Assembly: GCA_037179385.1 (NCBI GenBank)
Contig: CM074181.1
Span: forward strand, 49,806,394 to 49,870,393
Length of the DNA: 64,000 bases
Source of the DNA: Holothuria scabra
Taxonomy: Eukaryota > Echinodermata > Holothuroidea > Aspidochirotida > Holothuriidae
Direction of reading: 5' to 3'
Shown piece after piece: positions 46,638 through 56,886 of this stretch. Within the stretch, counting starts at the first letter, position 1. The number at the start of each line of letters is the position of its first letter. Below the pieces are notes generated by a model, which was given only the letters and a program-made list of their open reading frames with translations, had not been told where the DNA came from and did no database searches. A program made the translations under genes and the position numbers.

Positions 46638-46912
46638 AATATATACGAATCCGATTAGCCCTCGTTTTTAGTGATGGTAGGCAGGCATTAGTGGGGTCCA
46701 TCAGCCTTTAATCGTATTCATTTTTTGTCTACGTGAATTTCAAATCCTCATATTCAGTGAAATTGAGGAAATCAAGGTACACTTTAGTCTGTTAGTGTAC
46801 AACCATCCATGGAACAGATTAGGAAAGAAATTTAAGGATTAAAGGTGATGGACCCCAGTAATGGCCGACTAAAATCAGACCATCACAATCTGTCCGGATT
46901 CGTATTATACCA
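46638..46912. mobile_element. Foldback element with ~75-bp arms
   Basis: Left arm 46,638-46,715 and right arm 46,836-46,910 are inverted copies. Both, read inward, show 'tatacgaatccg', 'tttttagt/attttagt', 'gcattagtggggtccatca' and 'cctttaatc'. The loop is about 120 bp. Loop and right-arm relatives occur at 58,300-58,450 ('agtgaaattgag', 'ccccactaatggctgcc' by complement), so it is a dispersed family. No target duplication could be set. Confidence 0.7.
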
Positions 46913-47720
46913 CACAAGGTTTACTTAAACTCCCCGTGACACATAGTACTTGTAATGCCTCATATTACTGGTTTGTAAATTTGTATGCATACGTCAGATA
47001 CATCAAATAACCGAAAATTGAAATTTTATCTCTCATTCTAGGATCGCACAATGATGAGAACGAGATGCATTTTGGACTGTTTTCCGGCACCGTGACAGGA
47101 TTCTTGACTTCTTGTGAAATGCTACCTGATACTGGCGTAGCTAAAGGACTGGAGGACATGTCTCCATCGAATTTCACAACATAGCGATTAAACCAGAAAA
47201 TTTGCTTCAAAGGATGCTGAATTTTGCATTTGAAAACACGTGAGGTTACTTAAATCATGTAAGTTTCACCTACAAGGTGATAATTTCATGCTTTAATTTA
47301 ATTTTATTCAAAATTTTCTCCAATGGGGAGATCGAAATCGTGTACAAACAATTCACCCATACGAAAGCGAGCGTTCATCTATAAACAAACAAACGAACAC
47401 ACAAACACACATACACTCGCATTACCACGCTTACACGCTTATATACTCAAATTAACGTTCTCCGAAAGCGCTGCATCCGATCTGTCTGTCGCAATGTGAT
47501 ATTTTTAACGTTCCGCTTGTTGTTTTTTAATCTTCCTGAATTATTGAGGATCGAAACAGTAGGATTTCCCCCAATATTTTCATTGCGGTTCCATTTGCCC
47601 CCTGCACGTCCCACAAGATCGAAGGCCCCGGAAGGGATCTTAGCCATTTAATATAAATCTCTTTCTGTATATACATTTTTCAACAATGGCCATTAGTAGA
47701 AATCATTGCACAGAAAATAG
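46913..47720. other. Non-coding stretch
   Basis: No gene recognised; a short (CAAACAAACAAACGAACACACAAACACACATACAC)-like simple repeat spans 47,385-47,415. Confidence 0.4.
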
Positions 47721-47834
47721 AAAGTGAGTCACTATCCTTAAACTGAGTCAAGTTGTCTCCATAGTGACTCACCTTATATAAAGTGGGTCGCTATGGGGAC
47801 AAAATGACTCAATTTTAGGATAATGACTGGTTTT
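47721..47834. repeat. Long hairpin, 52-bp arms and 10-bp loop
   Basis: Left arm 47721-47772 (begins AAAGTGAGTCACTATCC) pairs with right arm 47783-47834 (complement begins AAAACCAGTCATTATCC) around the loop cttatataaa. Roughly 80 percent of positions pair. It could be a very short foldback MITE. Its size is also that of a pri-miRNA-like hairpin if transcribed, but the repeated GAGTCA words inside the arm favour a transposon origin. Confidence 0.7.
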
Positions 47835-49095
47835 TTATTGTGTGTGAATGCCCCTAGCTGACAAACTTGTCGAAACGTTACATTAGAAATAATTTATTCC
47901 CTTGTCAAGCGTTGTACGCAGATTCGGCGCCAAGATATCTTCATGCAGTTTCCTAAAAATGTATTTGCCACTTTGAAGGTAAAGCTGCTGCCTGTTCAGT
48001 CGATAAAGTTCTCGATATTCCACGACTTAACATTCCATGACTTAACAAAAGGAGAGAAGGACTAGAATTCTTGTGCCGATTTGAAATCTTGAACATTGAA
48101 CTCGCTCATAATGACAATGTAGCACCTCAGCTTATGCACATGAACGAACAATCAACCATAATCGGATATTGGGAGGTGTTAATATAGGCCTAACACCCAC
48201 TGACAGGAGAGATGCTTAATTTAGACACGTTTGAGATGGTATTGATAATTAATTCATCATTGAAACTGCGCACGAGGAGGGAGCGATATCTTTGCCAATT
48301 TGTAAAAGATTCCCCAAAATGGGGAGCGTTGGTGCTAACTTACAGATTTCCGCTACTGAGCCAGTCAGCCAGTACTAAATACGTATTTTGTAAGAAAGCA
48401 CCAAGAAGAAAGATTTGCTTGTCCCTGTAGTTAACTTCTTCATGAAAATTAAAATCATTTCAATGCAAAATATTTTGCCCTTGGGTTCAGAAAAAGACAG
48501 AAAGAAGCAGACTCATTGGTTCATGATTCTGTGTCAAATCACCCACATCACTTAACTCTGCATTTATGGATTTTTTACGTTTACCTTGAGAATGGTGCAC
48601 TTACAGAAGATCAAAATGGAAACTAACCTAAACTATTAACATCAGGATGAAAGCTTCTTTCCATTTATGGGAAACAGTTGGATCGCCGACCACGGACAGG
48701 ATTCTAAGGGGATTCTCCCCTTTGAAAATTTTCAGTCTTTTCAAGAAGCCTAGATGCAAAGTGATGCAAGATTTTGACTTTGACAGGAATAGTATTGAAA
48801 GTCGAATTGTGGTGATAAGGCCTAATGGCGGAAGAATTTTGTTAAAGATATACTTCTGCTTTTCAATAAAGCTACATGAAAGTTATGTAATGCGAGCACA
48901 TTGTGTCAGTTTTCTATTTTTCCCCCTCACAACTAATTCCTACTTGTCGTTTAAATTTTGATACTGTTAGAATGTGTAATATCTTCTCCTAAAGATGAAG
49001 TATTACCTGTGCATCATACGCAGCTTATACAGTAATTAAGTGTCACTTAATATAACCTGCACCACCATCAAAGTTATATATAAATTGAAGTGCAA
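47835..49095. other. Non-coding stretch
   Basis: No gene recognised. The 104-codon plus-strand frame at 48,647-48,961 matches nothing I know; its middle ('ttaaggggattctcccctttg', 'gcctagatgcaaagtgatgcaa', 'tttgacaggaatagt') resembles decayed inner hAT-like sequence. Confidence 0.4.
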
Positions 49096-50161
49096 TTAAC
49101 CCTTTACCGTTGTGCTCCGATCGGGGCATATTTGCGCGCCTCGGGAGTGGGCGGAAAAGCGGACGTAGCACGCCCCGCATCAGCTTCCGTAGGCCATTGA
49201 CCCCGTGACCTTAAACTATTGTCTCTCTCGTTGTTGTGGCCGAATGTTCGGGTGGCTACTCGCAGTTTCGAGCTCCGCGTGAAACAGTAAAGATGGGTGA
49301 CAGCCGAGCTCTCCGTATGCGTCCAAAAGGACCCAAACAACGGCAAAGGGTTAAAATAAGCCTGTGGAGTGTGTTTACTGCAGAGCTGATATATGCCACT
49401 GTCTCTGCGTGTGTGCACAGCCGACCGAGTGGTGCAGATATATTTTCGATTAAAATAAGCCTGTGGAGTGTGTTTACTGCAGAGCTGATACATGCCACTG
49501 TTTCTGCGTGTGTGCACAACCGACCGAGTGGTGCAGATATATTTTCGATTAACCCTTTACCGTTGTGCTCCGATCGGGGCATATTTGCGCGCCTCGGGAG
49601 TGGGCGGAAAAGCGGACGTAGCACGCTCCGCATCAGCTTCCGTATGCCATTGACCCCGTGACCATAAAATAATGGCTCTCTCGTTGTTGCGGCCGAATGT
49701 TCGGGTGGCTACTCGCAGTTCCGAGCTCCGCGTGAAACAGTAAAGATGGGTGACAGCCGAGCTCTCCGTATGCGTCCAAAAGGACCCAAACAACGGTAAA
49801 GGGTTAAAATAAGCCTGTGGAGTGTGTTTACTGCAGAGCTGATACATGCCACTGTTTCTGCGTGTGTGCACAGCCGACCGAGTGGTGCAGATATATTTTC
49901 GATTTACCCTTCACCGTTGTGCTCCGATCGGGGCATATTTGCGCGCCTCGGGAGTGGGCGGAAAAGCGGACGTAGCACGCCCCGCATCAGCTTCCATAGG
50001 CCATTGACCCCGTGACCTTAAACTATTGTCTCTCTCGTTGTTGTGGCCGAATGTTCGGGTGGCTACTCGCAGTTTCGAGCTCCGCGTGAAACAGTAAAGA
50101 TGGGTGACAGCCGAGCTCTCCGTATGGGTCCAAAAGGACCCAAACAACGGTAAAGGGTTAA
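49096..50161 (+). repeat. Array of TTAA MITEs alternating with a 99-bp spacer unit
   Basis: Three 259-bp elements A (49096-49354, 49549-49807, 49903-50161) begin TTAACCCTTTACCGTTGT and end ACAACGG(T/C)AAAGGGTTAA. Between them are 99-bp units B (periods 49351, 49450, 49549 and 49804 to 49903), each starting 'aataagcctgtggagtg' and ending 'agatatattttcgattaa'. The order is A-B-B-A-B-A. The CCC-starting inverted repeat and the TTAA target are the signature of piggyBac-like MITEs. A's right end holds a short stem GGTCCAAAAGGACC. The B-B junction has a single TTAA, exactly the sequence expected with no A present. Many 60-140-codon frames over this segment are repeats of each other and are not genes. 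Confidence 0.9.
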
Positions 50162-50260
50162 GGGATAAATGCGTTGTGGTCACATCACAGATTTCCCATA
50201 ATGCACCAAATCTCAAGAAAATGTGCATTGTTTTGAATCTTCTGCTAATGTGCTGGGTGC
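50162..50260. other. Short spacer
   Basis: About 100 bp with nothing recognised. Confidence 0.35.
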
Positions 50261-50370
50261 TTAGCATTAGCAATAAAGTAGAGAAAAGAAGTCAGTGAAG
50301 CATTAATTGGAAAAGGTCGTGACAGGCCCAACTGCAACCATATCAGTTGGCTAAGAAAATGAGTCGTAAA
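50261..50370 (+). mobile_element. SINE family A body, strongly decayed
   Basis: 'agcaataaagtagagaaaag', 'agtcagtgaagc', 'aattggaaaaggtcgtgaca' and 'accatatcagttgg' follow in the order of the family A body (compare 58,840-58,915). No head is recognisable. Confidence 0.45.
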
Positions 50371-50598
50371 ACTAAACCTCATTTTATCTTGAAAATTAGT
50401 AGCTCCCAAACGCTATATGAAATTGGTTGAAAAATTGTAACAGCGGGAGAAAAATTTCTCTTTCGTTGGGGAAAATTATGTTAAAGTTTGTATTTAGTAA
50501 GTGAGTTCTTCCTTTCAATTTGAAGGCAGTGAGTGAGGAGAGGAAGACAGGGGGAGGAATATGAAATTGCAAAGATGGTTAAGAACAGTCTTCACGTA

Positions 50599-50786
50599 GG
50601 GGTGCACAGTAGCATAGCCAGTACTGTGTCATGAGGGGGAAAGGGGTTGACGCACCACAAAGGAAATAGTCGAAGGGAAGAGAGAAAAAGACCGCTATTT
50701 AAAGTGCTTTTTCCATTCCAAGGTTGGGTAATGGGGGATTTTTAACCCCCTCAACCACCCTCCGTAGCTACGCCACAGGGGGTGCA
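50599..50786. mobile_element. Short hAT MITE, TSD GGGGTGCA
   Basis: GGGGTGCA at 50599-50606 and 50779-50786 flank 172 bp that begin CAGTAGCATAGCCAG and end GTAGCTACGCCACAG. The minus strand aligns with the MITE at 62,454-62,613 ('aacccccattacccaaccttg...aaatagcgg' versus 'cccctccccatgatccaaccttg...aaatagcgc'), so the two are one family. Confidence 0.85.
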
Positions 50787-51446
50787 GATCGAGTTTCAAA
50801 ATAGAGGGAAGGGGTGACATAGGCTAGCCAGAGGAAAGTTGCCACATGGACGAATCTTTGGCCAGCCGAGCTCTTCGACGAATCCTCTGTTCCATCGTTC
50901 CAGCAATTGTTCCAAACATTGTTACTAAGCTGCTGTCTTGTGTGCGTAGCGGGAACATACCCATTGTGGTTGATCAGTGACGGTCAGTATGCCAAATAGA
51001 CTCATTCAATGTTTAAAAACAAATGGCGTAACGGCTCGACGTCAAAGGAGTTGGTAACGCGCTTACCCGGTATGAACGGTCGATTTCAATTCGTCTACTG
51101 TCTGCTTGCAATCATGTAAGCGTTTACACGCACAACACCTAACGTGCACTATTGTGGTATTGCGCCCACTTTTTACCAACTAATGCCAACCATTGGCGTT
51201 ATCTTGAATACCCTAATTGAAATTTGATAAAGTCATTTGCACTTCTTTACTAAGTAGACCGACATTTACATCCTTAGCTACCTTAGCGTCCACAAGTAGT
51301 AAAGACTTCAAAGTAGGAGGTTATCTGTAATTCCACCGCCTCTAAGTAAATGCTATGTAGAATCTGCATTCTGGCATCTTTGGCATCGAGATGTGCTACT
51401 TATGGTTGTATGCATGGAAAGGGAAAAAACAGAAGTGCAACAATTA
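50787..51446. other. Non-coding stretch
   Basis: No gene or bounded repeat recognised. Confidence 0.4.
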
Positions 51447-51740
51447 CAGGGCCGTCGGAAGCGGGGGGGGGGGGGGCTGGGGAGACTGCAGCCCCCCAAT
51501 AATTTTGCCATATATAGTTTTTTTTTTTTTTTTTGGAAGTGAGCATTTTATTACAACGAAAGGTCAAAATAAGGACTGCTTAGATACTATTAACAAGCCC
51601 AGGAAATTCATTTCCAGCTGTCTGAGGGGTTGGGATTTTTCAAAATTTTCTTTACGCTCCGCGCCAACCGATGGTGGCGCTCCGCTTAGATAGTCAGCCC
51701 GAGTCAGCCCCCCAATCGAAAATACCTTCCGACGGCACTG
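51447..51740. mobile_element. MITE with CAGGGCCGTCGGAAG/CTTCCGACGGCACTG ends
   Basis: A 294-bp segment with inverted ends CAGGGCCGTCGGAAG and CTTCCGACGGCACTG, a G14 run by the left end and a T16 run inside. It includes 'tttacgctccgcgccaacc' and 'ggtggcgctccgcttagat', the hairpin region shared with other hAT-like elements. The flanks (AACAATTA, ACTTATAA) are not a convincing target duplication. Confidence 0.75.
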
Positions 51741-51975
51741 ACTTATAAATCTTTTTCTCCTAAAGTAGGGTAATTATAAGAACTGGGTAACCTGTTGATG
51801 GACGTACATACTAAATACTAACTACATTACAACAAGAAGCTTCCTTACCCCCCCCCCCCCCCCCCCAAGACAATGAAGTCTTCACAGAATGTTATTTGCA
51901 AATAAATCTTGAACAATCCATCCTTAAGTTGTCAATAGCTTGCATTTATACTTTTTCTTAAATGAATTAATGGTT
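51741..51975. other. LINE 3' flank with C-run
   Basis: Mostly AT-rich. A run of about 21 C at 51,849-51,869 separates unique DNA from the 3' untranslated part of the minus-strand LINE. Confidence 0.5.
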
Positions 51976-52927
51976 TTAGATTTTTATACTCTCATCAAGG
52001 GAATTCCAGAGCTTCACTCCCGAAAATGAAGTACAAAATTGCTTCGGTCTTATTCTAACGATTTTTTGCACGAAGTTATCCTTTTGTCGAGTATTATGGT
52101 ATTCACTTGATTTTAAACAAAAGCGATTTGTAAGTTTAAGGTTTTGGTAACAGACTATGGAAAGCTTTAAACATAACTAGAGCAGTTTTGAAATAAATGA
52201 TTTCATCTATCCTTAGCAATTTCAGAATCTGAAAGAGTGTGGAGGTATGATCCAAGTATTTTGCATTACAAATTAAACGTATAACCATTTTCTGTTTTAA
52301 AAGTTATACAGAGACAGTTGATTTGTAAATATTTCCCAAACTTCTGCCCAGCAGTTGCTGGGTAAAAATTGTCCAATGTAAAATGTTAAATGCATTTCTG
52401 TTCAAATCATTACTGTCTTTACGTATCAGTGCGATACTTTTAGAAAGTTTTCGTGATAAATTTACAATGTGCTCTTTCCACGTTAGCCTGTGTTCAATCA
52501 AGACACCCAGAAATTTCGTAGCATACACTCTCTCTATGTGAACATTATTTAGAGTAACACAGACCTGCGAGTTTACAGGCCGATTGGAGAAAATCATATA
52601 ACTAGTTTTTGTAACGTTCAGAGATAATTTGTTCACTGCAAACCATACACCGAGCTTTTGAAGTTCAGCACTGACTTGTTCACACAAAAATTCGAGGTCA
52701 TCAAGAGAACAAAATGTGTTGGTATCATCGGCAAATATTACAAATTTTAACACATTGAATACATTACTTATGTCAATGATATATAAAATAAAAAGTTCCG
52801 GTCCAAAAATAGATCCCTTTTGATCTCCACAAGTAACGTTACACAAGTCTGAATTGATGCTATTTAAATGAACATATTGCTTTCTATTGGCCAAATAACT
52901 AGTCAGCCAATTATTGACAACACACAT
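51976..52927 (-). pseudogene. Non-LTR reverse transcriptase, 3' half, with intact C-terminus
   Basis: The 207-codon minus-strand frame (52,304-52,927) contains 'WLTSYLANRKQYV', a decayed 'GDQKGSIFGPELFILYIIDI' (normally PQGSxLGPLLFxLYINDI), the catalytic FADDTN, 'NKLSLNVTKTSYMIFSNR' and 'KFLGVLIEHRLTWKEHI', in the order of jockey/CR1/L2-like RT. After a stop at 52,304 and a disrupted stretch, the same strand gives 'RQKDNFVQKIVRIRPKQF', then 'SFSGVKLWNSLDESIKI' and a stop at 51,976-51,978: the conserved end of such polyproteins. Sequence above 52,927 is unrelated, so it is a 5'-truncated copy. Substitutions in the PQG box and the internal stop make it inactive. It belongs to a different copy lineage from the 17.7-kb fragment, judged by low identity outside motifs. 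Confidence 0.9.
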
Positions 52928-53025
52928 GTAGGTAAAGTTTCGATCGGTATTATCTACCGACTTTGTTTTGTTATGGACACATCTGTCTCACCAGACATCA
53001 CATAATAAGATAATATATGAACTGC

Positions 53026-53247
53026 TATAGAGGCTTTGCAATTGCGTCACGGAACCTCCATGCTGGAGGACATTCATGCCAAATACACGTGGCTTTGTGC
53101 CAAACGCACTGCACAGTAAGCCCTGTGATACGCACGGTGTGTACAAATTAAACGAGCAAGCGCGTCCCGTATGGTTTGCTACGTAGTTACATGTACTCCA
53201 ACATGGCCGCCGGAGAGTATTATGACGTCATGTGAAAAGCCTCTATA
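53026..53247. mobile_element. TA-flanked MITE with CRE motif at its end
   Basis: TA at 53026-53027 and 53246-53247 flank 53028-53245. The left end is TAGAGGCTTTGCAATTGCG; the right end, by complement, is TAGAGGCTTTTCACATGACG. The right arm includes a perfect CRE TGACGTCA next to an 'aacatggccgccgg' YY1-like stretch. TA duplication suggests Tc1/mariner-type mobilisation. No coding capacity. Confidence 0.7.
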
Positions 53248-54669
53248 CAAGATGTCATTTCATCAGCACACTAAAACTTTTTTCTTTTGTTTTGGCCTTA
53301 CTGACATATTCAAGTAAATCGCCAAAACTTGAAAACTTGGGATCGTTTCGCACAAAAATCACGAGCACAAGGATATGGGTGTTTTTGATTTAAGCTGAGG
53401 GCACACTAAGATTGCATTAGATGTGTATGGAAATGAACTTTAAACTTATTATTTCGTGACGTCTCATCGACAGACAGATTTTATCGAAGTATGCTGTCTG
53501 ATAAAAAATGTATGCTAGTGTGACGTTCATGTAGAAAACAGTTAAATTTTCAAAGACCTCACATGCAAATGACATATTTACGCTGGCTGGGGAATGTCTG
53601 GCTCTTTCCGACAAAATCTGGGGGAGATTGTAATAAAAACTTACAAAAATCGGATCGAAATCCAGTTCCAACTTGTTGTCTTGTAACCCGGTTTTAAGAG
53701 TTATCATAGGCGGATCCAGGATTTTTCAAGGGGGGGGGGGGGGGGGGTCCAAGTAATTACTGAAAACTTGACATCTAAGTGAAGCGCCATCGCTAGTTGG
53801 TGTACAAAGATTTGTTCTAAATATACCTCGTAGATCGCCCAGAATGACACTTCTCGTGTCTTCACTTCTGCAAGTTGAGGATAAACATCATTAATAAAAT
53901 TTGAATTGCCTTTAGGTCATAGATTTTCAAAGGGTCTCATTTGTCCGTAGAATCCACGTAGTCGCTAAGTACAGTGTTTATGCAGTGTCTGTTCAGTTAA
54001 CCGGTCTGTTCATGAAATTCGTGTATTGCAGTTCCATTGAACCCTGCACTCGCAGTGCTATAACATGACAACGAGAAAAGGCAAACACAAATTTAGCAGA
54101 AACAAATTATATACCGACATTTTAAAAAGAGACATCTAAAAAAAAAAAAAAAAAATTATCAGTATCTCTGCTTTGATGACAAAACTGGCTTAGCCTATGT
54201 GACGGTACCCGGTATATTGTGGAAAGTGCGCCCTCGATAATGTGAATATGTCAGTCGTCACAGAACTTTTATAAGAAACTGGTTACTTACTGGTGGTGGG
54301 TTATGTAGACCTAGCCCTGGTTATTATTTGAACACGACCAGAATACAGGCAAAATGATTACTTGCGCACGAGCTCGCAGAATGCTGTCACTTATGTCACA
54401 ACGGTAGCCTTTGTAGGCCTACTGGTCATTTTGGTACCTTTAGCTAGCAACATGAAAATGGGGCTGGCTGCCCTATGAGATATGGCAGTTATTTACCAAA
54501 TTGCAGTGGCGTAGCCAGGATGGAATTTTTAGGTAACAAGTGAGGGGCCTGGTACCTCTTACGGTCTGGTGGGGCCAGACTATCTAAGCGGAGCGCCACC
54601 ATAAGTTGACGCGGAGGAAGGGAAGAATTATACGAAGGCAGTACCTTACCCTTACGGCATATTTTGTGT
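53248..54669. other. Non-coding stretch with two unpaired hAT-like ends
   Basis: No gene. 'cataggcggatccaggatttttcaag' with a G17 run at 53,707 and CAGTGGCGTAGCCAGG at 54,504 are hAT-like left ends whose partners were not found. 53,779-53,805 and 54,590-54,618 contain minus-strand versions of the GCGCCAACTAATGGTGGCGC hairpin. Confidence 0.45.
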
Positions 54670-55504
54670 ATGATAAAAAGTGGCGTAGCTAATGGGGGCA
54701 GAGGGGGCAAGTTGTCCCCCCCTGGAAAATAATTTGGGGAAATTTGATGAAATTGGGGAAATTTGATGAATTTTTTAACTCTAACAAAAATTTCTCAAAA
54801 TTTTTGTTAGAATAAAAAGTTCTGATACATTTCTCATACACAATTCGTATTTTCATGCAACAAATTAACCCAGATTTGATATTTCGTCAGTGTCGCATGT
54901 ACCGGCCCTACTCGCGTTCCACAGAAATGTCCTCGCCGCGTAGCAGATTTAATGTTCTCTTGTATACGAGCGGTTTTATGATCAGTGCATTTCAGTGCAC
55001 ATGAAGCTGTTATTCAGGAATTTAACAACAGCTGATACAGTGCAACTAACACTGAAAGGCTGTAAACTCGAACTTATCCCCTTTCACACAGTCTCTGCGT
55101 TGTACACTTTGGGAATTCAGTAAAAGGATGTGAAAACTGACAAGTCACTAACGTAGACCCCCCCCCCCCCTTCGAGTTTATTATACTGTCCCGCAAGCTA
55201 GTAGTAGCTATACCGGTTTTACTCTGTGTACATAACGATGGATGGGGCTGAAACAATTCATGGCCAACGATTATCTTAAAGTTTGTCTAGAAATTAGAAT
55301 GAACGGGATCCGTTGGCATACTTAGATTTTGTTACTTAGCCTAATCCTTGGAGGCTTACAGGCTAGTTCGGGAAAAAAGCTTTCTGCTCACTTGGGGTGT
55401 AACAATAAACGGGTCCATGAGTACCTTGTATAGCCTTCTTCACTTAGCAGACTGCTGTTCTAACAGGATATTATGTGTGATCGAGCCACTATTAGGCCTC
55501 CTTT

Positions 55505-56633
55505 TAGTGGCGTACAAAGGGGGGTGGGGGGCATTGGGCCATGCCCCCTAACAGATGCCATTTTTTCTTTGTTCTTAAAAATAAGTAATTAAACTTTAGT
55601 AACGTATATTTTACTTCAAAAAATAGCATATGTGGCACCAGGGGCCCGTTCCACAAAGAGTTACGCACGATCCTAAGTTTGACTTACTGTTGACTTAAGT
55701 ATTGGGAATCAAACTTAAGATTGTGCGTAACTCTTTGTGGAATGGGCCCCAGGTTGCATATAAGGACACCCAATTCTTCAAAAATTTTCAAAGGAGAAGG
55801 ATTGTCTCTGCAAGTACGTCCCTCAGTGATGCCAATATTTTAATTTCTACAAATAGGCAAATTCTGTCAAATTCCAATTTTTACTTTAAAAGGTAGACTT
55901 TGTTTCCCACTGGTGGCATCGATAAAAAAAAGACTACATGTTTAGATTTCTCTTTACAAGCATGAATACGCTATTTTTGACCATCTGTGGGGTCTAATTT
56001 TTCGAAATTATTTTTTCGCTCCGCTCCGCGTCAACCAATGGTGGCGTTTCGCTCAGTCTTTTGGGCAAAATTATATTTTGGGGTCAGAAAACCCCTTAAC
56101 TCACCTTGCAGTTTGCGAACATATTTTGAAGGAAGGATTTTATTTGCAAACGACAAAAGAAGGTAGTGACTGGGAAGATTCTTCGTATAAGTCTGGAAAA
56201 TGCTATTTCCGGCCATTTGAGGGGTCTGATTTTTCGAAATTTTCTCTACGCTCCGCGCCAACTAATGGTGGCGCTCCACTTAGATAATCTCTCTGAAAAA
56301 ATAACGTTTTGGGGCCAAGAAATACCACAAATCCTATACCGATCAATGCTCTTTTATTTTGACTCCTAAAAGTGTGCAAATTTAATGAAAAGTTTTACTT
56401 CGTAAGGTAGCATAAATAGCATAAGAATGCATGTTAAGACACAAAAGTTTCAGTTTTATCCTCATGATCCACCTCGATTCAACTTTTTCACACTGTTCCT
56501 GTGAAAGTCGAAAATCTTGCACTATTTTGCATCTAGGCTCTTTGAAAACGTCAAAAAATTTCCGGACACCCCTCCCCTTGACAATACTGCATGCCCCCCC
56601 CCCCCTTTCAGAGAAATCCTGGGTACGTCACTG
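55505..56633. mobile_element. Nested hAT-like element, family of 27,171-28,645
   Basis: Starts 'tagtggcgtacaaagg' and ends 'gggtacgtcactg', and shares with 27,171-28,645 'gccatgccccct', 'tagcatatgtggcaccag', 'ttgcatataaggacaccca', the 'gctccgcgccaactaatgg' region twice (about 56,022 and 56,253), and 'gaaagtcgaaaatcttgcac'. The 8-bp flanks (CCTCCTTT and CGTTAGTA) do not match, so the insertion is old or the ends are misplaced by a few bases. Confidence 0.7.
55639..55752. mobile_element. Palindromic MITE, 108 bp, 3-bp TSD CAG
   Basis: CAG (55639-55641 and 55750-55752) flanks a near-perfect inverted repeat. The left arm is GGGCCCGTTCCACAAAGAG..., the right arm ends ...CTCTTTGTGGAATGGGCCC, and the arms pair through 'ttacgcac' and 'taagtttga' around a short loop. 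The homologous nested element at 27,171 has the undisturbed target 'gtggcaccagattgcatg' (27,283-27,300), so this insertion and its 3-bp duplication are directly visible. GGGCCCGTTNCACAAAG-ended MITEs are common in marine invertebrates. Confidence 0.9.
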
Positions 56634-56886
56634 CGTTAGTACATACAAATAAACCAGATATTGTTGACCAAAATAATACACTAAGAGCTGTTATTTCCAA
56701 TTGCTCTATGTTATACTTTAAGATTAAAAATGCAGGTAATATTACATAATGACATGGTAATGTTGTTATACTTGTAAATTTGCATTTTTTATATGAATTA
56801 CATACACATTGACCGGGAAAGATTTTGGGGAAATTTCATACCTTTGCCCCCCTGGAAAAAATCCTAGCTACGCCACTGATGATAAA

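Larger units (their letters stand above)
54670..56886. mobile_element. hAT-like element, TSD ATGATAAA, with nested insertions
   Basis: ATGATAAA at 54670-54677 and 56879-56886 flank 54678-56878. The left end is AAGTGGCGTAGCTA (first base changed from C) and the right end TAGCTACGCCACTG. Matching subterminal words are 'ttgtccccccctggaaaat...ttggggaaattt' and 'ttttggggaaatttcatac...gcccccctggaaaaa'. The element is 2.2 kb; about half of it is the inserted hAT-like element at 55,505-56,633. No transposase frame. Confidence 0.9.

Noticed and set aside
49104..50273. Several overlapping frames of 100-141 codons on both strands
   Set aside because: They are copies of each other produced by the A/B array. 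Both strands are open because the unit is G/C-richer, with no domain or single consistent frame.
54504..54669. CAGTGGCGTAGCCAGG at 54,504 as the left end of the 54.7-56.9-kb element
   Set aside because: The 8-bp flank there (CCAAATTG) is not found at 56,879, whereas ATGATAAA at 54,670 matches exactly, so the element starts at 54,678.
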